From Manduca sexta (lineage: Eukaryota > Arthropoda > Insecta > Lepidoptera > Sphingidae), in contig NC_051129.1 of the NCBI RefSeq assembly GCF_014839805.1, positions 4,468,920 to 4,532,919 on the forward strand: a stretch of DNA of 64,000 nt, written 5' to 3'. This document shows positions 34,728-47,154 of the stretch, one piece after another (within the stretch, counting starts at the first letter, position 1; every line of letters begins with the position of its first letter). The notes under the pieces were generated by a model that did no database searches, was not told where the DNA came from, and saw only the letters and a list, made by a program, of their open reading frames with translations. The position numbers were made by a program, and so were the translations under genes.

Positions 34728-36709
34728 ATGGCAATCAATTTTGTGGAGGCGATTATTTTAAGATCTTAAGTTTTTTGCTTGGAAAATATATCTACACGTA
34801 TTTATTAACATTTGTGTAGTTACAAGCTTTTAAGAATAGATTATTTAGCATTTTATAGGAGTAAATATTTTTGAAAGAATAACTGAATTGTTTTCTTTTT
34901 TATAGTAAGATTTTTTATATGTCTTTAAATAAAATATTTGATTTACGTTTATATGCAAGACCTGCCTCGTGTAAAAATGTATTAGCCTTTTAATAATTTT
35001 GTATAAAATAATTTGAAATGATCGCTAACACCTTTTTCATTAAATTATGGAAAAACTCAACATTTCAAATTATACCGACTACGAAAAATGCATACTAAAA
35101 TAAAATCGTGTAATTAATGCAAATGTTTAGAAGACTATCAATGGAATAAGTATGCAAATTGAAATGGCTAGAAATCCCATTCTCTTGCCGAGGCGGCACG
35201 ACAGAAGCACTGTTTTTTAAGCATTGCTGTAATACGTATTAATTAATTCTTCTAACAATAAGGGATATCTGAAGTTCTTCCGTGTAGAACTGCGTTTATT
35301 CGTAAATAAGTATTATACAAATGATTTAAAAGGTATTGTCAAAATATTGGTTATAAAATTTTACTAAACAAGAAACTATCGCTGTTTCCAGTATGACAAC
35401 TTATGCTAAACAACGGAAAATTATTAAGAAAATAACTTATACAGAAAAATAACAGCTGCCTAAAAATTCAAACCAAACCATTAAAATTAGGACTTCCGTA
35501 TACCCTCCATAAAATATAAGGTTCCGAAACAACCGTTTAAAAGATTCAAAACGGAACGAATGATGAATAAAACTTATTTTTCGTATGAATAATCTCTCTG
35601 GGTGTGCAACACAATGTCCGGCCGGAACAAGAAAGACTACAAATTGAATATTATAGGCCCTTTGTGTCGTACTTAATTGATGATATAGTTTTGGGCAAAA
35701 TATTCATTGCTTTATCCAATCACCTTTGTAACAGATTTCATGGTCCGCGTAGCAGAATTTTGCATAAAAAACCTTTGTTTTAAAATTGGGTTTATAGTAA
35801 ACCGGAATAAGGTATAAAACTCAGTATTTCAGTTATTGACGCATTTTAAACACTAACATATTTTTAGACTGAAGGAAAGTGGAAATATTTAAGTAATTAT
35901 TGTTTGATGTATATTTTAATTTATTTAGCGTGAAATATTCGTTAATTTCTTTCGAGAAATTTGCTGAAATATTTCCAAATATATATAATTTTTAATGAGC
36001 AAAGTTGGTAAAGATATCCGTTCGGTAAGCAAAGGGACTTTAAAACGAATTTAATTACATTTCTGCTAGATGTTGTACGGTGTTTCATTAACTTCTGTCA
36101 TATCGATATGAATTTATTTATAAATTTTCAATTAATCATTTAATTATTCGATCGTTGATCTGCGAAATATCGTTATTTTATACACAGTATGTTTTTGTGC
36201 ATTATTTTCACCTATTTTATTAATATTTGTAACTATAGTCGGATTGAATTATTCTATCTCTAGATCTCTAATTGTTTATATTAAATAAAAAAATGTAGTT
36301 ATATTGTAGTTTTAGGACCTTTGAAGTTTTATTTCTGGGTGTTGGTAGTCCTTTAACATCGTTAGATAGTTATCATTTTGACAAGTTATCATTTTGAAAA
36401 TAATTTTACCTCAGAAAAAGTTTTATGAATATTCCGAATACGCCGCTTTTCACCATATTTTTGTGTCATATTCGTTACGGGTCGAAGAAATGTATACGTG
36501 TCATAAAATCAGTTCATAACTAATGACATCCGAATTTTGGTATTGTACGAAAAACGAAATAAATTGGCAGCCTTCATAGTACAGTAAACTCAGCTGACTG
36601 AGAAAAGAAAGTCAACGGTTTCGAAGTGTTAGTATTATGTGATCCGTAAATATTTGTTTCGGCTCAAGGTAGAGACCATAATATCACCCTAACCACACCC
36701 TAATATTAG

Positions 36710-36960
36710 TATGGGATTATGGCGCCTTGATAATGACAGGACGAATGGAAGGCAAGAGATCGAGAGGCAGGTAACCAATGCGCTGAACGGATCAGATCCG
36801 CACCACACTCAATACTAATGTGACTGAAGTGGTTAATGTCGCCTAAATCGGACCAGATGGTACAACAAGCGCGAAGGACTGTTTCCCTGATGACTCACGA
36901 CCCCCAGCATAGGGGAATCGATGCGAGGAGGATGGCGGGTTACTGACAAAACACATTGAA
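36710..36960 (+). mobile_element. Degraded LINE C-terminal fragment
   Basis: Translations across frames show EGKRSRGR and MR-stop-TDQI, then NRTRWYNKREGLF and PDDSRPP, the 'KRxRGRxxxRWxDxI' type tail of LINE polyproteins, broken by stops and frameshifts. Confidence 0.4.
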
Positions 36961-37313
36961 GAGAGTTTCATAGAACAGTTTTGAATTTTCTGGAGAAATT
37001 ACCACATAATTGTTATAGAACAATGTTGGTGTCTATCGGTGCGTCTTATTAATAGTATCCTAAAATAATAAATGAGACTCATTTTAATAATTTGATTTAA
37101 ATTTTCATTTAATTTTCATTCTTAGTATGGCTTGAAATTCACCGTGCAATATCAAAGGCATTTTTCCGTGAGAATCGTTCAAAGGTTTCATAGGATAGGA
37201 AACGTTATTTCTTATTGAACCTCTATTGTTATTTATTAAATGATTTTTATTATATATTTTTATCTGTTAAAGAATTTATTAATTTCACAATAGGAAATAA
37301 AGTTACGTACGTG

Positions 37314-37490
37314 GTTTAACGGTGAAGAAAAAACATCGTGAGGAAACCTGCATAGCTGAGAAGTTCTCTACAGAAATTTCGAGGGTGTGTGAAGTCTACT
37401 AATCCGCTCTAGGTCAGCGTGATGAATTAAGGCCTAATCCCTCTCAGTAGTAGAGCAGGCCCATGCCCAGCAGTGGGACAGTATTATATA
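37314..37490 (+). mobile_element. SINE-A, 5'-truncated
   Basis: Starts ggtttaacggtgaagaaaaa, includes 'catcgtgaggaaacctgca' and ends 'gtgggacagtattatata'. The pol III head is missing. Confidence 0.75.
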
Positions 37491-37998
37491 CATTATGTAT
37501 GTTTTTATTACTTTTCAGATAGAGATGACGAGATACGAGCATTATTGAAACCTTAGCAGTTTTATTTTCACCACAATGCACAATTAATATGTTATGATAC
37601 TGTGCTTGCACACTGTTTTACTATGTTACTACAGTAGTATTAAAATCAGGCAACCCGTATATCTGTTAGTCACGCCAATAATTAAAATAAAAAAACACAA
37701 AATGTAGTCTGTAGGCGACTGTAAAGGTAAAGTGTAGTAGTATTAATAATACTAACGAGATGTATAAAATCTATGAATCATAAATGCACTATATAAAACC
37801 ATTATAAACCTCAAAATATCAATACATTAATAATCATTTTTGTGTGCAAAATACCGATGCTGAACAAACACCAATTATTTTCGAACGTTTTTTACGAATC
37901 CCCGAAGACTAGCTGTGATCGGCAATTACCAGCACCGACTACATACAATACGTAATGTACACCATCAAATCTATTTATATATTCATGTAATTGACATC

Positions 37999-38145
37999 TC
38001 TACGTATCAGTGGCAAAATATGTAATATTCCGAAACAAATAAGTACTGATATGCATAAATGCGGTCTGTAAATCATTCACATTATAATTAGATACTACAT
38101 AAATACTTCACAAAAGGAAGCCGGCAGACCCTACACTACTGCTAA
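37999..38145 (-). mobile_element. MITE-C copy, reversed
   Basis: 'atcagtggcaaaatatgtaa' to 'gccggcagaccctacactact'; matches MITE-C in reverse, including 'catgcataaatgcggtctgtaa'-type interior. Confidence 0.5.
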
Positions 38146-38206
38146 GTATTCATGGTACAAGTTATACTAGTTCTCTACATTTCAGTTGAGCTCTTTTGAG
38201 TAGTCA

Positions 38207-38249
38207 AACGGAATTCTTAAAATATGGAGTATATTTTAAGAATTCCGTT
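38207..38249. repeat. Perfect 19-bp inverted repeat, 5-nt loop
   Basis: AACGGAATTCTTAAAATAT at 38207-38225 is exactly reverse-complementary to 38231-38249; the loop is ggagt. No TE termini recognised around it. Confidence 0.9.
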
Positions 38250-38784
38250 GATATTCTGAATGAAACATTAACGTCCAATGACGTAACTAAAATTACGAAC
38301 GAACAAATCATGTCTCATTTAACTTATTACGTTTTAAAATTTTCATAAACCGCGTATTATAATGCTCCGTATCTCGTGGTTTTATAGTCTGTTATTCCGT
38401 GGAGAAATAAAAAATTCAAATTGACGACAATAATCTCGGTGCAAATGTCACGGGTCGCAATTTAGACATTTTAATTTTTGTTTCTCAAATTACTCTTTCA
38501 CTTCCCTTCATGCGGCTTTGTACACTTACACAATATAAGTAATGACACTGTTGAAACCAATTTCAAAGAACATCGATACGAACAATTAACCTGGAACACT
38601 GTATTAAATTGGGCTCACAGCTACTATGACTAAATTTGTTTTGAAAGCATAGCTCAAATGTAGCACCATTAAAACCTCGTAGCGCGAATGTAACAAAGTT
38701 AAAGCAGCGTAGCGCGGGCGAGATCGCGTAGCACTTGAATAAAACGTAAAGGAATCTATACAAACAAACTATCTTTTTTATGGC

Positions 38785-39024
38785 TATGGCAAAGTGAGCT
38801 CACTGCATCTGATGGTAAGCAGAGTGGGGTCCAATAGAGTGTTGACTGACGAGAAATGATTACCCCTCGGCAGTTGACACAATTATGCCGGCCTGTTGCA
38901 AACGGATATACACAGGATGATTCCGGAACGCGACACACTTTATGGACCACAATGGCAGGTTTTAACACCTTGTGTACGGTGGTCGCTATCCGTGCGGATA
39001 TAAAATATATCCTACCACCAGCAC
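38785..39024 (-). repeat. Repeat family D, fourth copy (reversed)
   Basis: 'gcagagtggggtccaataga' to 'tatcctaccaccagc'. Best-preserved copy; the overlapping ORFs on both strands are shadows of it. Confidence 0.8.
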
Positions 39025-39797
39025 CTATCTTCCTAAACGATTAAAATTGACATGCTTTCTCATCATATATATGTATATAATTTGCTTAGGTAATGTATAT
39101 GTCTTTCATTGGTACATGTATTATTTATTGAGCCTAAGTATAGTGTATTAAACAATTAATAATTATGTACTATTACATACCTATTTAAATAAATATGTAT
39201 TAATATCATATTAAACTAAGACCAAATAACCATAATAATGTCACTTTAAGAAATATATCCAATGCCAGTTACGCTAAAGAACATTATTGACGGGTGTCGA
39301 CATTCTATTCAATGTATCTAACCATTGTGTGACTATAAAGTTATCTGGTGGCGCGTTGGCGGCTGGGTCAACAATTTTCAACATTGAGTCTTGTTCCGAC
39401 ATCATTATTTTGTCGAGATTAGTTTACGGATAGCCTTTATTGTGCTTATATTTCATTATTAGAGCAGGCATATTATAATATTCATTAGTAAGAAACAAGA
39501 GATAATCCATTATTTAGGTGTATTTAGCTGATCATAGTTTTGTTATTTATTAAAAAGTAACGCTATATTTATGTTTTAATATTTAAAATATGCCGGGTTC
39601 AATATAAAATTAAATACTGTCTATACTGCTGTGGCCTCGCATCTATTAAAACAAAAATGTTTTCAATAATGAATGCAGTATTTTTTGTAGTTTATTACAT
39701 AAATATAAAAATAATACCTGTCCTGTATTATAAAACATTTTTAAAAAGAATTAGTTTTGAATTACATAAGTCAATTTCGTGTGTATTCATTATCAAT

Positions 39798-40000
39798 TAT
39801 CGTTTGCATAACGGTGAAGGACAACATCTTGAGGAAATCTACATACCAAAGAAATTTCCATAATAATTTCGAAGGCATTTGAAGTCGACTTAATCCGCAC
39901 TAGGCCAATGTGGTGGACTAAGGTCTAATCCATCTCAGTAGTAGAGGGCTCTGCCCAGCAGTGGGACAGAACATAATATAATACAAGGCTGATATTATAA
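39798..40000 (+). mobile_element. SINE-A, 5'-truncated
   Basis: 'gtttgcataacggtgaagga' through 'tgtggtggactaaggtctaa' to 'tacaaggctgatattataatt'. A further weaker fragment follows at 40061-40210. Confidence 0.7.
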
Positions 40001-41447
40001 TTATTTTAAATAGACTTTGAAATGACTCGTGGTCTCTTGGTCAATCGCTCGCTTTATGAATGAAGAAAACATGTCGAAATTTGCACACCTAGAAGTTATT
40101 AAGAATTTAAGAAGTGTATGAAGTCCACTGATCTGCATAACTCTACGTATAACCCTGTTAGTATCGGCTCATGTCCAGCAGTGGGACTATATGGCATATG
40201 GCTAATACTATTTATAAAACTACGAAGGATTTTGTAAACGCTTGTAGATGCTGAGAGGCTTCTTAAATCTGACGTTGAGTGAAGTGGCCCTCGTTGTTTC
40301 CGAAAGGCTTTTGTGCGCAACCCTTTAAAGGAATTTTTTTAAGAGGTTTTGATTTGGTAATCCGGATTATTCGTTTACTTATTAACCAGTATTAAAATAT
40401 TGCAGTATTGTGTGATTTTTAAATATTAATTTATATTTTATGATATTTTCACCTTTTTTTCAAGTAAATATTTTACTGTCGAAGATTACTTTCATTATAG
40501 TATAACATATCTAGCTATTATATTGTAATCGTTATTTTTAGGATGACGTATTGTCGTAATATGTCGGACATGTTAAAAAAAAAAGTTAATTTTACATTAA
40601 ACTAATGTGTCCTCGGCTGACCGAAATATCTTCGTTCTTTCAATTTTTCAAAGCAAATAGTGCCTTTCACAAATTCATTGAATTACCCGTCTATTCAACC
40701 GAGTTACTTAGTCTTCATATTAAAAGGATATGTAAAGAATTACTGTCGCGAATAAAACTGTAATGGAAGAATCCTATAAAGCCATAATTAAAATGTATTT
40801 ATCCTCAAAAAGAATGTTACATAACTTTTTAATTGTATATAAAATAACAGTCACAATAAAGGCATCCATATTAATAAAACTGGCAGTTTATACACAGTTT
40901 CCATTTTTAAAATTATATTTCTTATCTAATTTCTTTCTTTTATTTTCATATATGTGTATTGTTTACTTTCTCAATATACGACATAAATAAAGCTATAGAA
41001 ATACTCAATAATTTACATAATGGACAGTTTGAATGAAAGCCTAACCCCAATTTCATTCTTATTCAGATTGTATTTTATTTTAATGGTTAATCACTGTTCG
41101 GTCGCCCTCTGCGAAAACGTGTCAACCCTAATATCTCAACCGTTTATTCCACGGATTTATTTTTTAAATTTTAATGAGTGACTACGGTTCATTCTTTTAT
41201 TTCTCAATGTAGTGCAATTTTACGAGCGCGACGAGTGCAAAATTTATGGTGGATTTTAATTTTGGTTAATCGCTATGTTTCTATAAGCTATTTTTATATC
41301 TCAAATTTCGTTCACAAACGGTATGTTAATGATAAGTTGAGTTCGCATTTATTCCGTAATAATTTATATGAAAAATGTAGTCATCTGCTATGATGCGTTA
41401 AGAAGAAAAATCTCGTAATATCATTAGCCAGGCGGACAGATGACCTC

Positions 41448-41560
41448 ATAAAAGTCGCAAGACTTCGCTTGGGCCTATTCCAATAGGTCGATCTGTATAT
41501 CTTTGGAAGTGGCCCATGTTCGGCAGTGGACATCCAGGGGCTGATGATGATGATCATTAG
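41448..41560 (+). mobile_element. RTE-type LINE tail
   Basis: One frame gives WAYSNRSICISLEVAHVRQWTSRG and stop codons, resembling the RTE end EAxVQQWTSxG, followed by tgatgatgatgat. The minus-strand 123-codon ORF overlapping it is not believed. Confidence 0.65.
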
Positions 41561-43011
41561 CCAGGCCAACGTTAGAATGCAAAACAAACCTATTTGTTCT
41601 TCCATATGAAACAATATTATATGGTTTGTGAAATTTAAGGTATTTTTCATACAATAGCATGCGCAACAAGCCCTTCGCCATGCGCCTATTAAATACCTCG
41701 ACTCATACACTTTAGCAACACCACAGAACTTCGAATAATAAACCATTTGCATGTCACTACCAGCCGCGGATTATAAGGGCTTTTTGAGCTGTAGACAAAG
41801 CCCCGTGGATTTATAGGGCATCCGATCATCCAAATTCAAGAGGTCCCCCCTGCTAAAGAATAGATCTACAAAAGTAAATTTTGATGTAATTAAAAAAAAA
41901 CATATTGAAGTATTAATTAACGTATAGAATTGTATTCTAATATATATCAACGGATATCTGGTTTACGAGTTGAATTGGCGGTCGCGTCCCTGCCCACACA
42001 TTTTTAATTCGTCAATGCTTCTTGTTTGAGTATTTTGGGTTTAAAATTGAATTGCGGTATTTTTAAATACACCTACTATTTGTTTTGTACAATAAAATAG
42101 AAGGTTTTTGTGGGACAATTATTAAAAATTATTATGTTTCTTTTGGTTAAAATTCCTGAATTAAATAGAAGTATATTTTTTCGTACTGTGTCTTACATTT
42201 TGTCTACTTTATCTCCTTATTTAACATTTTTTTAAATTTATAATTATAAAATACATGTATAGCAAAATAAAATTACATTCTATAATTTCTTTCTTTTTCT
42301 TTGTTTTTAAATTGTGTGAAAAGCGCATGACTGCCAGTTCGATAATTCTCTTCAATTTATATGCACAGTGAACATACACACGCCTTTTGTCTTCCATGGG
42401 GTGGGCAAAAGCGCAAGTCGTGCAGTCATACGAAGAAATATGACATTGCTCCCCAACGAATCAAGTATTTTTGATTCCATTAAAATTCTAATCCTAACAA
42501 GCCGAAGCAAAGTTAAATTGAGATATATAGCTAACTTTCGGACCCGAGTCTGCCAGGAAACGAAGTGCATTGGACAAATCCCTGACTTTTTTCAACTTCC
42601 GACCGCGTGGTTCATCCGTTGGTAGAAGTTAGGAACTATTGACTGACCTGAACACGACTGTCTATTGATTATATTGAATGTGGTTCTAATGCGGTTTTAA
42701 GTAAGAAGTTTTATATGGATTGGCAACACGTAGGTTTTTTCATACAAAGTTATGCATTAAATTTACACATATAACGCATAAACTACACAAAAACAATAAT
42801 ATTTATGTATATTTTTATCCTTATATCGTAAATTTAAACAATAAGAACCATTGTAAAAGGTTGGAGATGTGATCTCTACATCACACACAAACCAATTTAG
42901 GTTCAAGTGATGTTCATAATGTAACTTTTTGTATGTATAGATGTAAACAATAAATTTAAAAAAACTGAAGTCCTAAACTGTCACATAAGTCCTCAAATTA
43001 GTTAATATAAA

Positions 43012-43376
43012 GCAATGGTGAAGGGTCCATATAATATATAACTAGATACCTACCGGCTGCCGTTTATGTAGAATCTAATAATTATCATTAGAATGATTTA
43101 CAGAAAAAATATGGGAATCGTCAAACAACCACTTTCTGTTTGCGACCTTTTAGTTTTTGTCCCTTTTTTTTCATGCTATAGGTTTCATTTTTTACCTATC
43201 TTTAATAAGCTCAATTTTAAAGCAATTTCAAATAAAAAGGTAGCATACAAAAATTAGTTTTCCGACGACTGCCACAAATAAACAATTTTGAAATAGGTCA
43301 TTATTTTATTAAGAGTGCGATATTAGTATCGATGTTACGTTGGCTTCCTTTTTGGAAAATTTCCCCTTTCGCCATT
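43012..43376 (+). mobile_element. MITE-C interrupted by repeat family H
   Basis: Left half 43012-43110 ('agcaatggtgaagggtccat') and right half 43329-43376 ('ggcttcctttttggaaaatt', 'cgccattagta') form one MITE-C. Family H (43113-43328) sits between them. Confidence 0.65.
43113..43328 (+). repeat. Repeat family H, copy 1
   Basis: 'aatcgtcaaacaaccac', 'tgtttgcgaccttttag', 'gctataggtttcattt' and 'ttttgaaataggtcattatt'. The same series recurs at 63335-63515. Confidence 0.75.
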
Positions 43377-43834
43377 AGTATAAAGTCAATCGATTAGACC
43401 TTAGTTTTGCGTAATATTTATTAAATTAGTATCCCCGATTACGAAGTTTGAAATAAGTTAAAATATCTAGTTTTAATTAAATATCCGTCTTTATTAATCC
43501 ATAGACTGTGTATAATTTCATATCCGCTGCCTTTGTACTGACGGAAGGCTGACCCCGATTTAATCAAATTGTCATTCATATTGTCATTAAGTAGAAGAAG
43601 TACCATAGATTTGAAGGCATTTTAACAGGCCGTAATCAAAATTATGTTGAATAAAATTAATTTTAGATACAAACGTAACGAGATAATCTTATAACTCGTT
43701 TTAGTTTTTAGGTTATTTAAATATAAATGTTCTGCAGTAGCTGTCTAGTATTAAATAGGCCTTAATACTAAAGTATAGAATCCAATCTTGTTAACATTGA
43801 TATACAGCGACTGAAAAAACATGTTCTCTATAGG

Positions 43835-44035
43835 TGGTGAACGGCGAAATATTCCGAAAGGGAAGCCGACACAAAATGTAGTTACAAATGCTAATTATAA
43901 TTAGATTTAAGGCCACTACGTAATAAATATTAATTATTTATTTATTAATAATATAATTTATTTTAATAGTTTGCTCATATATATTATAAAAGGGAAGCCG
44001 GTAGAAATCCGCTTATATGGATTCGTCGCCACTAA
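43835..44035 (-). mobile_element. MITE-C copy, reversed
   Basis: 'ggtggtgaacggcgaaat', 'ccgaaagggaagccgacac' and 'aaagggaagccggtagaaat' to 'cgtcgccactaaatc'. Confidence 0.5.
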
Positions 44036-44474
44036 ATCTCTAAATATAATACTGCTCACAGCCACCAGTAATATTACCAGTAAAAGTAATGTAGCTTTTT
44101 ATTAGAGAAAGAATTTTCTAAATCGAATCCATAGTCCACAACATTAGTTCGTTTAAACGAAAATTTCGGCTTTATTTAATACTAAGATTTTATGTTTCGT
44201 TTTTTTTAAACAATATCAAGTGTGTTGTACAAGAAAATAAAATATAATTACAAATCATTTACAAGAATAGTTAACAAATCAGTATAGTCGAAAAGTTTCA
44301 AAATTAACTTCACTGAGGAACCCTTTATTGTTTGATTGAGATTCTCACAGAAGTCAGTTGTGTTCCTTTGATGTGTGAATTAATTAACGAATTTTGTGGG
44401 TTTTTGATGAGTTATAAAGAGAAATTAATCAACTAAAAAGGAGTTAGATATCCATCATTTAACCTTACATCCAT

Positions 44475-44640
44475 CTGGCAGTAGAAAAGAGTCCATATAA
44501 CCCAATTCCTACCGGCTTCTCTTTATGTAGAATCGAATTATTATTAGAACAATTTGCAGACCGCATTCATGCATATTAGTCCCTATATTTGGTTCCCTTT
44601 CGAAAAATGAAAATTATCCTTTCGCCTCTGCTATCTGGTA
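44475..44640 (+). mobile_element. MITE-C copy
   Basis: 'tctggcagtagaaaagagtc', 'cctaccggcttctctttatg', 'aatttgcagaccgcattca' and 'ctttcgcctctgctatc'. Confidence 0.6.
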
Positions 44641-46959
44641 TCCAAATTTCAATAAAATAGTATAACGTATAGCAATATGCGAGGAACGTGATTCAAATTT
44701 AAAATGTTTCGCTTTTACGTTTGCGCATTTGTATAAAATTTTAAATCGCCACGGGCTAACCGGTTGCTAATAGAGAATAATTATAATTCTTTCCGTATTT
44801 TTAGTTAATAAAGCTTTAATAAAAGAGTTGGATATTAAAATTTCTGGTTTAGTCTAATTCAAAGGTTTTGATAAGTAAGTTTTGAAGGGAACTGCCGTTG
44901 AAGCCTGCCCTCAGGCTACCAATGGCCAATGATAGACGAAGCACTGTTTTATCTGTGATAGACGCAAAAGTTAATTTCTGTTCCAATTAACCTGGTATCA
45001 GCATCTGAGTTAGGATTTCACTTAATTTACGCGAAAACTATCCTGAGCTATAAAGGCTATACAAAGATTTTTAGGGCACAATTCTTCAAAAATTACCCAC
45101 ATATTTTATAACGTGGGCGGTAAGTGGATAAAATTTTATAATGCTACTTATAAATAATCATAAAAATATATTTAAATTTGCTAAAGTGTTTGTAAGGTAA
45201 CTTTTAATACATTCGTAAGAAAATTATATGAGAACAGGGTTAATGAAATTTTATTATATACGCAAAAGTATTTGACCTTTTTAAATTAAATATTATTTCA
45301 AACAAATTACAAAAAAAACTAACGAATTTTGAGTAACATTCCAATTCAGTTTAACGAAAACTGAAAGTCCCGTCGAAATCTTTTCGTAGCTCGTTTGATA
45401 GATATGTGCTTATGAAAATGACGGAGTCTTTTATATATTTTTAGTCGTTCAATATTAAAAATATACTAGTTTGAGTCGCGAAATTTGATAAAACAGTATT
45501 TTTGTAGCATTATAACACAATTTATCAACTCGAAGTTGACCTAACTGTTCAATATTTTTTTGATTTCATAAAATATCAATTAATATTATCTTTTGGTAGG
45601 TATCATTTAAAAGAAATCGTATGAATATTTACTTAATTTTTAAATTAATATTCTCAAATAATCTAAATATTACAAGTTTGTTAACCTCATTACGAAAAAG
45701 ATTGATTAAATAATGAACACTCTTTGTGCCTAAAGTTAATTGTTGGTTAATAAATTATTAATTGCGATTGCACAAATTTTCCTAATATTTTTTTCTTTCC
45801 AGTTCCTATCTCTAAAAGAATATAATATTTAAATTTATACCACGACAAACCTCTTTACATAATAAGGATGCGTATCTTCCAAAGCTCTTACCTTAATTTA
45901 ACACGATTATAGATTCTCTTCCGACAAACATTGTTTAGTTAACTAATTGATTATCACTTTCGTTAAACTGGTACTGTTTAGTTAATTTAGAATATCGGTA
46001 GCGAGAAACCGGATAGCAACCTTAATTAAATCAACTAGTGCTCGTAATTGCGTAAATTCATTTGAAATGCTTTTAAATCTTGGTAAATTTATTAAAGGAA
46101 ATGGGGTGTAAGAGCTTTGGTTTTGAAACAAAGTTTTTTTTTTGTGAAAACGTGAGTGATTTCTTTATAAGCCTGGCTCTTATTTTAAAGGTTTGGCTAA
46201 ATTAATTTTCGTTTCAGGATGCTCTCATTAAAGAACTTATGAGCAAATTTTGTTCGTTCTTATCGAATGATATGGTATTATAAGTGTAGTATAAAAATGT
46301 GAGTACCTTCAGGATTTTTTAAATTTTTCTTTAACATACAAAACTTATTATATTTCTCGTTACCTGTTTAAAAGTATTTCGAGTTATTTCAGAATCATTT
46401 TTGTTACTCAAAATAAAAGGTTTAATATTTTTTTTAATATAGTTACTGACAAGAAATATTTTGTAAAAAGAAACATTAATGATAAAGTAAATGTGTTGAT
46501 TTTATACAGACTGGTGTAATGAACGACATGCATAAGGAAATTAGATCAAACGAAGTGTCATATGCTTCGTTTTATATTATGTAGGTCAGTAGGCACCCTT
46601 GCAAGCCAGGATTAGTAGTACTTTATAAATAACCAATATTTCAATAGCTTTATTTTATAAACCCCAATAAATAATTAGAGATATAATTTTCTTTAAGAAT
46701 ATATCAATCGGAATAAAATATATCTCCAATATGTATAATAATTAATAATTTTACTAACAGCAAATTACCAAAAAAAAATTAATAACTACCCCTTTTCATA
46801 AAGTTATTTTCATTATTTTTGCCTCGTAAATTATCTTCTAGAAATTTTATAAACTTTTACTGTACCAAAATATTTTGTACCCACTGATACGAAGAAATAT
46901 GTTTATTAAATAAGAAATCGTAAAACAATCCCCCCCTAAGTATTCACTTACTAACTTAC

Positions 46960-47030
46960 CTTCAACTCTCGTAACGGGCTACGCACTAGTACACTTGGCT
47001 ACGCGTCGTGCGCGGTTTGTAGTTCGAACT
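46960..47030 (-). other. AT: Proposed non-coding exon 1 of allatotropin (5' UTR)
   Basis: A 71-nt exon bounded by the Inr A (47030) and a donor reading GAAG|GTAAGT (G at 46960, GT at 46959-46958). It contains no ATG, so with the two leader bases of exon 2 the 5' UTR would be 73 nt without upstream ORFs. The assignment rests on core-promoter signals and a strong donor on the correct strand. Confidence 0.55.
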
Positions 47031-47154
47031 GAAGTGGCCTCAGAACTTTTCTGTCCGCATTATATACTGGTCGCGGATAGAAGCGTAGAGGTGCTACGGT
47101 GCTACGCCGCGCCCCGCGTAGGCGTGCGTAGGCCCCAGCCTACGGCATGCTACG
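46979..47154. promoter_or_regulatory. Cluster of nine CTACG/CGTAG pentamers at the promoter
   Basis: CTACG (or its complement CGTAG) starts at 46979, 46999, 47084, 47094, 47102, 47117, 47127, 47140 and 47150, on both strands. Chance would give well under one such hit in 176 bp. The segment is also far more GC- and CpG-rich than the surrounding DNA. It straddles the proposed AT start site and looks like a homotypic transcription-factor site cluster; the factor is unknown. Confidence 0.5.
47027..47066 (-). promoter_or_regulatory. Candidate allatotropin core promoter (TATA plus Inr)
   Basis: On the minus strand TATATAAT occupies 47066-47059 and the arthropod initiator TCAGTT lies at 47032-47027, with the +1 A at 47030. 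The first T of the TATA box is 36 nt upstream of the A; the inner TATAAT is at -34. That is a little longer than the usual -31 to -28. Seventy-one nt downstream is a consensus donor, AAG|GTAAGT. The order TATA, Inr, short exon, perfect donor, all facing the AT coding exons, supports the assignment, but the link across 30 kb is inferred. Confidence 0.6.

Larger units (their letters stand above)
16754..46959 (-). other. AT intron 1, about 30.2 kb; contents
   Basis: Mostly AT-rich sequence with scattered repeats: SINE-A, families C, D, F, G, H, helitron-like pieces, RTE and other LINE fragments, and the nested composite at 31515-32245. One TATA/Inr candidate lies near 34.6 kb. Long stretches (22.4-25.3, 26.8-31.0, 32.3-34.5, 34.8-36.6 and 44.7-46.9 kb) show no gene or recognised repeat. 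Confidence 0.5.
5063..47030 (-). other. AT: Allatotropin transcription unit (proposed extent)
   Basis: Proposed gene span from the Inr at 47030 to the more distal poly(A) signal near 5063. The coding part occupies only the last ~11 kb; intron 1 is ~30.2 kb. Other introns are about 4.3 kb (exon 2 to 3, containing the cassettes), 4.9 kb (exon 3 to 4) and 1.5 kb (exon 4 to 5). The coding exons are certain. The first exon and the 3' end are inferred from signals only, and RNA evidence would fix both. Confidence 0.6.

Noticed and set aside
41381..41752. 123-codon minus-strand ORF
   Set aside because: It overlaps an RTE tail read on the other strand, has no recognisable domain and no splice context.
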